Assembly (NCBI GenBank): GCA_964415045.1
Contig: CAYPZL010000008.1
Location: 1 to 63,859, forward strand
Length of the DNA stretch: 63,859 nucleotides
From: CAYPZL01 sp964415045
GTDB lineage: Bacteria > Planctomycetota > Phycisphaerae > Sedimentisphaerales > Anaerobacaceae
Direction: 5' to 3'
The notes under the pieces are model-generated. The model did no database searches. It saw only the letters and a list, made by a program, of their open reading frames with translations, and was not told the origin of the DNA. The translations under genes and the position numbers were made by a program. Below are positions 32,682 through 41,150 of this stretch, one piece after another (position 1 is the stretch's first letter; each line of letters opens with the position of its first letter).

Positions 32682-35540
32682 ATGCGACGCGGTTATTGCT
32701 TGACGTTGCTGACAGTTGTTGCGGCGGTCTCCCCGGTTCCGGGGGCGGAACCGGCGCCGAAGCACCCCATCTATGTCGGTGTCAAAACGTGCGCTACCTG
32801 TCACGACGGCCGGGGCATGGGGCACGCGTGCAGCCTCTGGGCTTTGTCCAAACACGCGCGGGCGTACGCGGTGCTGGCCCGTCCGGAGGCAAAGGCCATT
32901 GCCGAGCTGAGCGGCATTCCGCAGGAGCCGCAGGCAAGTCCCATGTGCCTTGGATGCCATTCGACCGGCGCGCATGCCGAGGAGTGGGAGAAAGACGAGA
33001 CCTTTTTCACCGAGGATGGAGTACAGTGCGAGAAGTGTCACGGGCCCGGCAGCGAGTACATGACTGAGTCGGTCATGCGGGACCGCGAAGCAGCCATGGC
33101 GGCGGGGCTGGAGATGCCCGTCGTACGCGACTGCATGGTCTGCCATCAGGCCAAGGGCTCGCACGTGGCGGTGCACAATCTACCCAAGCTGGATGTACTC
33201 ATGGGCCTCAAAGAGATTGCCCACTCGACACCGAAGAACTGGACCTACGACCAGCCGCGGAAACCAGCAACGCTTGATTCCTCGAATGGCGGCCCCGCTT
33301 ATGTGGGTGTTTACCGCTGTGCGGCCTGCCATCGCGGTTCGGCGAAGGGGCACCAGTTCAGCAAGTGGCGGATGAGCGCCCATGCGCGGGCCTTTGCCGT
33401 GCTGGCGACACAGGAAGCATACGAGATCGCGAAGGCCGAAGGGATCGAAGGCGCGCCCCAGCACAGCGAGGCTTGTTTGAAGTGCCACACCACCAGCTAC
33501 CACGACGCTACTCATGCGTCCCAGGAGTCCTACTGGATCTATGAGGGCGTTGGCTGCGAGGCCTGTCACGGGCCCGGCAGCGCGTATTCGGCGGAGGCCT
33601 TCATGGTCGATCCGCGGGCGGCCAGGGCCGCCGGCTTGAAAGAAGTAACGAAGCAGACGTGTCTGGCCTGCCACGAGAATGCGCATGACAAACCGTTCGC
33701 TTACGAAGAGGCGCTGGCCGCCATCGCGCATCCGACCAAGATGGAGAAGACAGCCGAGAAGCCACGCTACAAAACGCCGCTGAACATGGCCCTAAGCCCG
33801 GACGGCAGGGAAATCTATGTCGCTTGCGAGGCGTCGCATACCGTCATCGTCGTTGATGTCCGGACACGGCTCAAAGTGGCGGAGATCAAGGTCGGCCGGC
33901 ATCCGACCGATGTGGCGTTTCATCCGAACGGCTCGCTCGCCTACGTCAGCAACCGCCTGGACGATACGGTTTCCGTTGTCGATGTGGCTTCGCGCGAAGC
34001 CATCGCCACCCTGGACGTCGGCGACGAACCACACGGCGTGCTGACCGACCGCAGCGGCAAGCGTTTGTACGTGCTCAATACCTCGTCGGACAAAATCTCG
34101 GTCATCGATACCACGACCCTGAAAGAGATCAAACGCTTTGCCGCCAGCCGCAGCCCCTGGTCGCTGTCCCTTTCACCCGACGGTTCCGATTTGTACGTTA
34201 CGAACAACCTGTCTCGTTTCGTCCCGTTTCGCACGCCGTCCATGTCTGAGGTTACGATTGTCGATACGGATCGATCCGTTGTGGAGGACCGCCGGGTCGT
34301 TCCCGCGGCCAACTTGCTCCAGGGCGTGGATTGGCATCCGAGCGGCGAATTTGCGTTGATCACGTTGAACCGCACGAAGAACCTGGTGCCGATGACGCGT
34401 CTGCTTCAGGGTTGGACCATTACCAACGGCCTGGGGGTGATCTGGCGTAACGGGCGCGTCGATCAGGTCCTGCTGGACGAGCCCGGCCTCTGCTTTCCCG
34501 ATCCGGCGGACGTGGCGCTCACGCCGAATGGCAAGCTGGCCCTGGTGACAAGCTCGGGGTCGAACCGACTGGCGGTGGTCGATGTGCCCAGGCTCATTGC
34601 CATGCTGCACGACGCGTCGCCGTACGAGCGCGAGCACGTCTTTCCCAACCATCTGGGCAAGCCGACGGAGTTTGTTCTCAAGCACATCCCCATGGAATAC
34701 AGTCCGCGCGGTGTGGTGGTGACGCCGAATGGGAAGACTGCGTTCGTGGCCAATGCGTTGGATGACTCGCTGACGGTCGTTGATCTCGACGAGCTGCAAG
34801 CGGCCGGCCGGGTCGATTTGGGGGGCCCGAAGGTCGTCACGAAGGTCCGCTACGGTGAGCGTCTCTTCCACAGCGCCAACATCACGTTCCGCCGCCAGTT
34901 CTCCTGTCATTCATGCCACCCGGACGGACATATCGACGGGCTGACGTACGACATCGAGCCGGACGGTATCGGCATCAGTCCCGTGGACAACCGAACGTTG
35001 CGAGGCATCCTGGACACCGCGCCGTTCAAGTGGGAGGGGACCAATCCCAGTTTGCAGAGGCAGTGCGGTCCGCGACTGTCCGTCTTCTTCACGCGGATTC
35101 AGCCCTTTACGCCGGAACAGCTCTCGGCGCTGGACAATTACATTTGCACGATTCCCCGGCCGCCCAATCGCTATCGACCTTTAGGGGCCGAGCTGACCGA
35201 TGCCCAGCGCCGGGGCAAGGCGATGTTCGAGCGGACGATGACCAATGATGGGCGCATGATCCCGAAGGAGAACCGCTGTGTGACGTGTCATTGTCCTCCG
35301 CTGTACACCGACCGGCAGCGCCACAACATCGGCACGAAACTGGAATATGACCGGGAGTCGGATTTCGACACGCCGCACCTGATGAACATCTATGACTCGG
35401 CGCCCTACCTGCATAATGGGATGGCCGAGACGCTCGAGGAAATCTGGACGCGGTATAACCCCGACGACCGGCACGGTGTCACCAACGATATGACCAAGGA
35501 CCAGCTCAACGACTTGATCGAATACATCAAGACGCTGTAG
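32682..35540 (+). CDS. ten-haem fusion: duplicated cytochrome c554-like module, YVTN beta-propeller, MauG-like di-haem peroxidase domain
   Basis: The 952-residue periplasmic protein has a signal peptide (residues 1-21). Two tandem four-haem modules follow. Each is arranged as YVGVxxCxxCH ... CxxCH ... GVxCExCHGPGSxY ... CxxCH, with CxxCH at 37, 89, 116, 151 and then 213, 265, 292, 327. A YVTN-type propeller (about 365-715) has blades such as GSLAYVSNRLDDTVSVVDV and KTAFVANALDDSLTVVDLDE. The C-terminal domain resembles di-haem cytochrome c peroxidase/MauG, with haem sites CHSCH (742) and CVTCH (866) and FDTPHLMNIYDSAPYLHNGM. Ten covalent haems imply a long electron wire ending at a peroxidase- or MauG-type active site. 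The ATG lies 19 nt behind the CRTAC1 gene with AAGGAGC upstream. The fusion order is unusual. Confidence 0.9.
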   Translation: MRRGYCLTLLTVVAAVSPVPGAEPAPKHPIYVGVKTCATCHDGRGMGHACSLWALSKHARAYAVLARPEAKAIAELSGIPQEPQASPMCLGCHSTGAHAEEWEKDETFFTEDGVQCEKCHGPGSEYMTESVMRDREAAMAAGLEMPVVRDCMVCHQAKGSHVAVHNLPKLDVLMGLKEIAHSTPKNWTYDQPRKPATLDSSNGGPAYVGVYRCAACHRGSAKGHQFSKWRMSAHARAFAVLATQEAYEIAKAEGIEGAPQHSEACLKCHTTSYHDATHASQESYWIYEGVGCEACHGPGSAYSAEAFMVDPRAARAAGLKEVTKQTCLACHENAHDKPFAYEEALAAIAHPTKMEKTAEKPRYKTPLNMALSPDGREIYVACEASHTVIVVDVRTRLKVAEIKVGRHPTDVAFHPNGSLAYVSNRLDDTVSVVDVASREAIATLDVGDEPHGVLTDRSGKRLYVLNTSSDKISVIDTTTLKEIKRFAASRSPWSLSLSPDGSDLYVTNNLSRFVPFRTPSMSEVTIVDTDRSVVEDRRVVPAANLLQGVDWHPSGEFALITLNRTKNLVPMTRLLQGWTITNGLGVIWRNGRVDQVLLDEPGLCFPDPADVALTPNGKLALVTSSGSNRLAVVDVPRLIAMLHDASPYEREHVFPNHLGKPTEFVLKHIPMEYSPRGVVVTPNGKTAFVANALDDSLTVVDLDELQAAGRVDLGGPKVVTKVRYGERLFHSANITFRRQFSCHSCHPDGHIDGLTYDIEPDGIGISPVDNRTLRGILDTAPFKWEGTNPSLQRQCGPRLSVFFTRIQPFTPEQLSALDNYICTIPRPPNRYRPLGAELTDAQRRGKAMFERTMTNDGRMIPKENRCVTCHCPPLYTDRQRHNIGTKLEYDRESDFDTPHLMNIYDSAPYLHNGMAETLEEIWTRYNPDDRHGVTNDMTKDQLNDLIEYIKTL

Positions 35541-35567
35541 CCGGTGGATGAATTGAACGAGGTTTCT

Positions 35568-36734
35568 ATGACCTGTTGGCGAATGATCGGAGCATGGGCA
35601 GGGCTGCTCACCTTGTGCGTGGGCGCGAGCGGCGGGGCGGTGGAACTGCCTTTTGTCTACACCGACTGGCAGCACTTCACTACCAGGGACGGCCTGCCGA
35701 ACGACCACATCTTTGCCGTCGAGGTTGAGGGTACAAAGATCTGGGTCGGCACCGAGGACGGCCTGGCCTGCATCGACAAGACAACCGGTCGAATCGAGAG
35801 CTGGAAAGAAGCCGATGGTTTGCCCTGGCGGGTCGTTTCGGCGCTTGACGCCAATCCGAAAACGGGCGAACTCTGGCTCGGCCTGTTCGGGGGCGGGCTG
35901 GCGCGCTTCAGCGGCCGACGCTTCGACCACTGGCACCAGCTCAACAGCGGCCTGGTCAACGACGTCGTGTACGGGGTGGCGGTGGAGCACGACAATATCT
36001 GGGCCGCGACCACTGCCGGCGCCAGCCGTTACAACACCGTCACCGGCGAGTGGAGCATCTACACCGAGAAAAACGCTCCGATGGAAGAAATCTGGAACTA
36101 CGGGGTCTGCTACGACAACGGCAAGGTGTATCTCGGTATCTGGGGCAGCGGTGTGCTGGAATTCGATATCGCCACGGAGAAGTGGAAAGACTATATCGAC
36201 CCCGACGGGGAGATGGAGATCGACCTCTACCGCGACGATGGAATCGTCCACGTCATCACTACCGGGGTCAGCTACGTGGACGACATCCTGTGGGTCAGCT
36301 CGTATTTCGGTATGTGCCGGTACGACGGTCGGCACTGGCGCGGCTACTACCAGCACGAGACCGGCTTGCCCAGCGATTTCGGTAACGCTGTGAAGGGACG
36401 CAGTGCCGACGAGGCCTGGTACGCCACGGACAAGGGAATCGGCGTGGTGGCGGATTTTGCCACCGACACGTGGGTCACCTACACGATGGACCCCAACACG
36501 CATGAAGGAATCGCGGTGGTAAGTCGCAACAACAAAGTCCTGGAGACGGTGCGCAGCCCGCACGGGATTCCGCACAATTACGCGCTGTGGGTGGAATTCG
36601 ACGGAGACGACGTCTGGGTGGGTACGTCCAAAGGCCTTGCGCGGGGCAAGGGCGCCGGCTACTATGCGGGTCTCAAGGAACGGCCGGTGGGCACGAAACC
36701 GCAGAACGCGGAGGAGCATGTTGTCAGGAAATGA
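35568..36734 (+). CDS. secreted beta-propeller protein (two-component-regulator-propeller-like)
   Basis: The 388-residue protein has a signal peptide (WRMIGAWAGLLTLCVGASGG). A propeller follows, built from repeats like DHIFAVEVEGTKIWVGTEDG, TGELWLGLFGGGLARFSG, NDVVYGVAVEHDNIWAATTAG and FDGDDVWVGTSKGLARGKG. These are the Reg_prop-type blades that form sensor domains of hybrid two-component systems, but here no kinase or membrane segment follows. The ATG at 35568 was chosen over an upstream GTG because it starts the signal peptide and has GAGG nearby. It lies between the haem fusion and the binding proteins, all on the same strand, so it may be the ligand- or partner-recognising scaffold. Confidence 0.8.
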   Translation: MTCWRMIGAWAGLLTLCVGASGGAVELPFVYTDWQHFTTRDGLPNDHIFAVEVEGTKIWVGTEDGLACIDKTTGRIESWKEADGLPWRVVSALDANPKTGELWLGLFGGGLARFSGRRFDHWHQLNSGLVNDVVYGVAVEHDNIWAATTAGASRYNTVTGEWSIYTEKNAPMEEIWNYGVCYDNGKVYLGIWGSGVLEFDIATEKWKDYIDPDGEMEIDLYRDDGIVHVITTGVSYVDDILWVSSYFGMCRYDGRHWRGYYQHETGLPSDFGNAVKGRSADEAWYATDKGIGVVADFATDTWVTYTMDPNTHEGIAVVSRNNKVLETVRSPHGIPHNYALWVEFDGDDVWVGTSKGLARGKGAGYYAGLKERPVGTKPQNAEEHVVRK

Positions 36735-36768
36735 CGGACGAGTGTATGGGGAGCGAGGAGAATCGATC

Positions 36769-38226
36769 ATGAAACGTATCATCATCGTGATGTCAGCCAT
36801 AGCGTCGTTGAGTGTTTGTTCGTGCCGCAGTCCCGAGAAGGCCGAAACGGCGACGTCGCCGGACGAGATCCAAATCGACGCCCACACAGCGGGCGTGCTC
36901 GCCGAGATCAACTCGGTCAGTGCCTATGAGGTCCCCTCGCTGGAACTGAAGGAGGAGGAGATTTACGCCGAGACCGCCGGCGACGTCGAGCCGTTTCGGC
37001 ACGTCGAGCCCTATAAGGAGCATTTTCTGGCGCAGATGGAGTATACCGGGCCGGGCCGCGCTATCCCCGAACCCGTCGATATCGATAGCGTGAAGATCGG
37101 CTTCATCGGCCCGATCATGTCCACGGTTTCAGTCGCCACCGGCGGCAAGAGTCACGAGGAGGCCCTCGGCATCAAGATGCTCCAGGGGTCGCGGCTGGCG
37201 ATCGAGCAGGCCAATGCCCGAGGCGGCTACTTGCAGCGCAACATCCCCTTCGAACTCGTCGTCAGCAACGACAACGGCCTCTGGGGCGCTTCCGGCAATG
37301 AGATTATCAAGATGGCCTACAAGGACAAAGTCTGGGCCATTCTGGGCACGATCGACGGGGCCAACAGCCACATCGCCATCCGCGTGGCCCTCAAGGCCGA
37401 GGTGCCCATGATGAACTCGGGTGACACAGACCCGACGTTCATCGAGACGAACATTCCATGGGTCTTTCGCTGCATTGGCGATGACCGGCGGCAGGGCTAT
37501 TTGCTGGTTGATTACCTTTATCGCAAACGCGGCTTTAATCGCGTCGGCATCATGCGTTCGAGCAATCGGTACGGGCGCTTCGGAGTCCGCGAGATCCGCG
37601 ACGGCAGCCGGCGTCTCGGGCGTCCTATTATCCTGGAGATGGCCTACGACCTTGGCATTGACGACTTCTCGCTGCAGTTGGATCGTCTTGAGGAGGCCAA
37701 TGTCGAGGCCATCGTACACTGGGGTGACGCGCGCGAGGGCGCCTTGATCCTCAACCAGATGCGCGCCAGGGACATGAAGCATCCTTACTTCGCCTGCGAC
37801 CGCTGTCTCCTGGACGAATTCGCGGAGATCGCCGGAGCCAACGCCGAGGGAGTGATCTGCACGTCGGCGTGGAATCCGACGCGTTCCGATCCAAAACTTG
37901 AGAGCTTTCGCGAATCGTTCCGGCAGCGGTTCGGCGAGGAGCCGGAGACCTTTGCCGCTCATGCCTACGATGGCATGAACATGCTGATCTGGGCCATACA
38001 GGTGGCGGGTCTGAATCGAGCAAAGATTCGTGACGTTCTGGCGCATCGAGCCCGGCCCTGGGAAGGTGTCTCGGGCGATATCCCGCTGACCGCCGCTCTG
38101 GATGACGGGGGCGAAGTGTTTCTGGCCATGCGGGAAAACGGCCGGTGGAGCTACTACAGCCGTGAGGCTCTTGCTATTCCGCGCGGTTCGGTCGTAGCCC
38201 GGGATGAATCGGGCGATTCACGGTGA
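36769..38226 (+). CDS. periplasmic substrate-binding lipoprotein, branched-chain amino acid (LivJ/Peripla_BP_6) type
   Basis: The 485-residue protein has a lipoprotein-like signal (MKRIIIVMSAIASLSVCSC). An N-terminal spacer of about 80 residues carries the motif YTGPGRAIPEP. A type I periplasmic binding fold follows: VKIGFIGPIMS, GSRLAIEQANARGGYLQRNI, VWAILGTIDGANSHIAIRVA, GFNRVGIMRSSNRYGRFG, VEAIVHWGDAREGALILNQM, AHAYDGMNMLIWAI. GAGGAG lies 9 nt before the ATG. Such proteins normally feed ABC importers of amino acids, amides or aromatic acids, but no permease or ATPase is encoded here. It could instead sense or present a small substrate to the haem proteins. Tandem paralogue of the next gene. 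Confidence 0.88.
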   Translation: MKRIIIVMSAIASLSVCSCRSPEKAETATSPDEIQIDAHTAGVLAEINSVSAYEVPSLELKEEEIYAETAGDVEPFRHVEPYKEHFLAQMEYTGPGRAIPEPVDIDSVKIGFIGPIMSTVSVATGGKSHEEALGIKMLQGSRLAIEQANARGGYLQRNIPFELVVSNDNGLWGASGNEIIKMAYKDKVWAILGTIDGANSHIAIRVALKAEVPMMNSGDTDPTFIETNIPWVFRCIGDDRRQGYLLVDYLYRKRGFNRVGIMRSSNRYGRFGVREIRDGSRRLGRPIILEMAYDLGIDDFSLQLDRLEEANVEAIVHWGDAREGALILNQMRARDMKHPYFACDRCLLDEFAEIAGANAEGVICTSAWNPTRSDPKLESFRESFRQRFGEEPETFAAHAYDGMNMLIWAIQVAGLNRAKIRDVLAHRARPWEGVSGDIPLTAALDDGGEVFLAMRENGRWSYYSREALAIPRGSVVARDESGDSR

Positions 38227-38232
38227 CCTAAC

Positions 38233-39594
38233 ATGTGTTTTGTCCGCCGTAGACTATTTCTGTTGCTGGCATTGGCGTCTTTCGTCGGCGCCTTTGGAGA
38301 GGCGTCGAGAGCGTCGTCGGGCGATCCTTTCTTCGATGCCCGCGTCCGGGAACCGAAATACGCCGGTCCCGGACGGGCCCAGGAACCGCCCGGCGATTTG
38401 CAGGAAGTGCGTATCGGCTACTTCGGGCCGGCGACGGCTTCGCATCCGGTGGCCGGTGACATGTGGTGTGCGGCCGCCATGGCTATCGAGCAAGCCAACG
38501 AAGGGGGCGGTTACAACGGCATCCCCTTTCGTCTCGTACCGGGCTGGTCGGAGAATCCCTGGGGCTCGGGCGTTGCCGAGGTCGCGCGAATGGCCTACGT
38601 CCACCGGGTCTGGGCGATTGTCGGCGGCATTGACGGCCCCTCCACGCACTTAGCCGAGCAGGTCGTGGCCAAGGCCCGGCTCGCCTTGGTCAACCCCGTC
38701 GCCACGGACAAGACGGTGAATCTGGCCAATGTGCCCTGGATGTTCACGTGCGTGCCCCAGGATCCGGCTCAGGCGAAGGTTTTGGCGCGAGCCCTCGTGG
38801 CGCGCGCCGGAAAGCAGCCCTTTGTAATGGTCTCCGCCGTGGACCATGATTCTCACCTATTCGCGGTCGAGTTGCGTAAGAGCCTGGCCAGGCGTGGACT
38901 TGCCCCGGCCTACCAGTTTCAGTTGAATCCGCAGCAGATCGAGCCAAGGGAACCGTGGCCCAAAGTAGTGGCGGCCAAGCCTGGCGCGGTGGTCTTGATC
39001 GCCGACGCCGCGAGCAGCGCAAGCTGGTTGCCGAGCCTGCGAGGCGCAGGCTATGAGGGACCGGTCTTCGGTGGGCCGTGGATGGGGACACGCACGTTTT
39101 GCGAGCAGGCCGGCAGCACGGCGGAAGGCGTCATTTTTCCATACCTTTGCGAAAACTTGCCCCAAGCCCGTGTGTTTGGGGAACGATTCAGGGAACGGTT
39201 CGGTCGCAGGCCCGACTATCTGGCGGCGTATACGTATGACGCAGTGAACCTGTCGATTGCCGCGATACGCCGGGCCGGGTTGAATCGGGCCCGCATCTGT
39301 GACGCACTGCGGATTGTCTCACCGTGGCCCGGTGCCGCTGGCGCGATCCAGTGGAACGCCTCGGGCGCCAACGCCAGAGAGGTCGGACTGGGAATCATAG
39401 AGGGTGGAGTTGTGCGGCCTCTCTCCGAGAGAGCACTCGTTCGGGATCAATGCGTGCTGGGTTTCGGCTTGCCTTTTCCCTCCACCAGCGTCACAAGCCG
39501 GTCTGCGGCGACGTCTTCGAAGATGTCCGTTCCGCCGCCGATCCAGCGGACTTCGACGCGATCCACTCGCTTGCGCGGGCCGAGGCCGAAGTAG
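38233..39594 (+). CDS. second LivJ-type substrate-binding protein, with an antisense-derived C-terminal tail
   Basis: The 453-residue protein has a signal peptide (LFLLLALASFVGAFGEASRA) and the same opening motif as its neighbour (YAGPGRAQEPPGDLQEVRIG). The binding fold follows (MAIEQANEGGGYNGIPFRLV, VWAIVGGIDGPSTHLAEQVV, VNPVATDKTVNLANVPWMFT, YDAVNLSIAAIRRAGLNRAR). It begins 6 nt after the previous stop. Homology with the paralogue ends near GGVVRPLSERALVRD (about residue 400). The last 50 residues are Ser/Arg/Pro-rich and come from reading the opposite strand of the convergent CRTAC1 gene, overlapping it by 148 nt. The native stop codon appears lost. The fold itself should be complete. Confidence 0.82.
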   Translation: MCFVRRRLFLLLALASFVGAFGEASRASSGDPFFDARVREPKYAGPGRAQEPPGDLQEVRIGYFGPATASHPVAGDMWCAAAMAIEQANEGGGYNGIPFRLVPGWSENPWGSGVAEVARMAYVHRVWAIVGGIDGPSTHLAEQVVAKARLALVNPVATDKTVNLANVPWMFTCVPQDPAQAKVLARALVARAGKQPFVMVSAVDHDSHLFAVELRKSLARRGLAPAYQFQLNPQQIEPREPWPKVVAAKPGAVVLIADAASSASWLPSLRGAGYEGPVFGGPWMGTRTFCEQAGSTAEGVIFPYLCENLPQARVFGERFRERFGRRPDYLAAYTYDAVNLSIAAIRRAGLNRARICDALRIVSPWPGAAGAIQWNASGANAREVGLGIIEGGVVRPLSERALVRDQCVLGFGLPFPSTSVTSRSAATSSKMSVPPPIQRTSTRSTRLRGPRPK

Positions 39595-41150
39595 AGACGC
39601 GTTCCGTAGTGGCTCTGATAGCCCCGGCCGCTGTGCACTTCATCGATGAGTGTCAGATCGCCCGCAACGACCTTGACGTTCGCCCCGACACCGTCGCGAT
39701 TGGACTTCGCCCCGCGCAACCGAACCTGCAGCCAGTGGCCCTGCGACGGAGAATCGTTTCTCAGCAGCGTCGGTTCCCGCCGCGAGTTCGATACGACGAC
39801 GTCGATGTCACCGTCGTTGTCCAGATCGTCGAGGCCCACGCCCCGGCTGCTGAGCTTGACCTTCAGGCCGTCCCCGCTGCGGTCGGAGACGTTGACGAAC
39901 TTGTCGCCGCCCGTGTTCATGTAGAGTATGTTCGTTGCCAGGTAGGAGCCTCGCTGGTCCCAGCGCTCGACGTTGTCCGCCAGATGGCCCAGCGCCAGGA
40001 AGAGGTCGCGGTCTCCGTCGTTGTCGAAGTCGCCGAAGTCGTTTCCCCAGGTCACCGTGTGAATCGTCCCGGCCCCGGCGCCGGTGAGGAACGTGACGTC
40101 TTCGAAGAAACCGTCGTCCAGGTTCTTGTAGAGCGAGGGGAACTGTTGCTGGTAAGCGGTGACGTAGAAGTCAAAGAGTCCGTCATTGTTGTAGTCGCCG
40201 CAGCCAACGCCCATGCTTCCCATGGCGTCCCCGTTCATGTCGTACCCGATCCCGGCCAGCAGGCCGACTTCTTGGAACTTCCCGGTGCCGTCGTTCTGAA
40301 AAAGGAAGTTCTGCATCATGTCGTTGGCGACGAAGATGTCCGTGTCGCCATCATTGTCGTAGTCGGCGCAGACGGTTCCCATGCCGTATCCGCGACTGGC
40401 GCCGATCCCCGATTCCTGGCTGACGTCGGTAAAGGTCCCGTCCCCGTTGTTGCGGTACAGTGCATCGGGCATTGGCTGGTAGACGCGCGGGCCGACCGGC
40501 GCGGGATAGCCGCCCACCGTGCTGGAGACGTGGTTCTCGTAGGTGAAATCAACGTAACTTGAGACGAACAGGTCGAGGTCGCCGTCCTTGTCCGCGTCCA
40601 GGAAGTTCGCGCCGGCCCCTACCTTGTGACCGTTCCCGACGCCCGCTTCCTTTGTGACGTCGGTAAAGGTCCCGTCCCCGTTGTTGCGATACAGCACGTT
40701 CGAGCCGAAGTTCGTGACGTAGACGTCCTGATCGCCGTCGTTATCGTAGTCTGCTACCGCCACGCCCAGGGCGTGTCCGCGGTCTCCCGCGCCGCTTTTC
40801 TCGGTTACATCCGTGAATCTCCAGTTTCCCTCGTTGCGATAGAGGGCATTGCGGGGCGGCGTCTCGAACCTGGTTCCCTTCAGCGCACCGCCGCTGAGAA
40901 AGTAGATATCCACGTCGCCGTCGTTGTCGTAGTCGAAAAGGGCCAAGCCCGCACAGACGTTTTCCACGATGTAATACCGGCCGCTCGATCCGTCGGTGTG
41001 TCGGAACGTGATACCGGACTTGGCGGTTACATCCGTGAGTACGATTGTGCTCTTCGTCTGCGCCGAAAGAAGATTGCAGAGCACCAGCAGAAGAATGGGA
41101 CCCGACCTGCGGGCGGCTGGATAGGACTCTCGAAACCGTCTGCGATACAT
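39447..41150 (-). CDS. CRTAC1-like FG-GAP propeller protein with ASPIC/UnbV domain (intact copy)
   Basis: The 567-residue exported protein has a signal segment (GPILLLVLCNLLSAQTKS) and the opening VLTDVTAKSGITFRHTDGSS. About seven calcium-binding blades follow, including FDYDNDGDVDIYFLSGG, DYDNDGDQDVYVTNFG, DADKDGDLDLFVSSYV, DYDNDGDTDIFVANDM and DYNNDGLFDFYVTAY. The ASPIC/UnbV domain (SQGHWLQVRLRGAKSNRDGV to TDIFEDVAADR) closes it. The ATG overlaps the TPR stop by one nucleotide (TGATG), so the two are translationally coupled. It is the undamaged counterpart of the remnant at 25431-26027. The 3' end overlaps the convergent binding-protein gene by 148 nt. Confidence 0.9.
   Translation of the reverse strand: MYRRRFRESYPAARRSGPILLLVLCNLLSAQTKSTIVLTDVTAKSGITFRHTDGSSGRYYIVENVCAGLALFDYDNDGDVDIYFLSGGALKGTRFETPPRNALYRNEGNWRFTDVTEKSGAGDRGHALGVAVADYDNDGDQDVYVTNFGSNVLYRNNGDGTFTDVTKEAGVGNGHKVGAGANFLDADKDGDLDLFVSSYVDFTYENHVSSTVGGYPAPVGPRVYQPMPDALYRNNGDGTFTDVSQESGIGASRGYGMGTVCADYDNDGDTDIFVANDMMQNFLFQNDGTGKFQEVGLLAGIGYDMNGDAMGSMGVGCGDYNNDGLFDFYVTAYQQQFPSLYKNLDDGFFEDVTFLTGAGAGTIHTVTWGNDFGDFDNDGDRDLFLALGHLADNVERWDQRGSYLATNILYMNTGGDKFVNVSDRSGDGLKVKLSSRGVGLDDLDNDGDIDVVVSNSRREPTLLRNDSPSQGHWLQVRLRGAKSNRDGVGANVKVVAGDLTLIDEVHSGRGYQSHYGTRLYFGLGPRKRVDRVEVRWIGGGTDIFEDVAADRLVTLVEGKGKPKPSTH

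Noticed and set aside
32682..35540. Methylamine dehydrogenase maturation (mau) cluster
   Set aside because: Only a MauG-like domain is present; no MauA, MauB, MauD or MauE homologue is encoded nearby.
35181..36911. 576-codon minus-strand frame opposite the propeller gene
   Set aside because: Val/Asp-rich antisense of the propeller; the plus frame has a signal peptide, blades and operon context.
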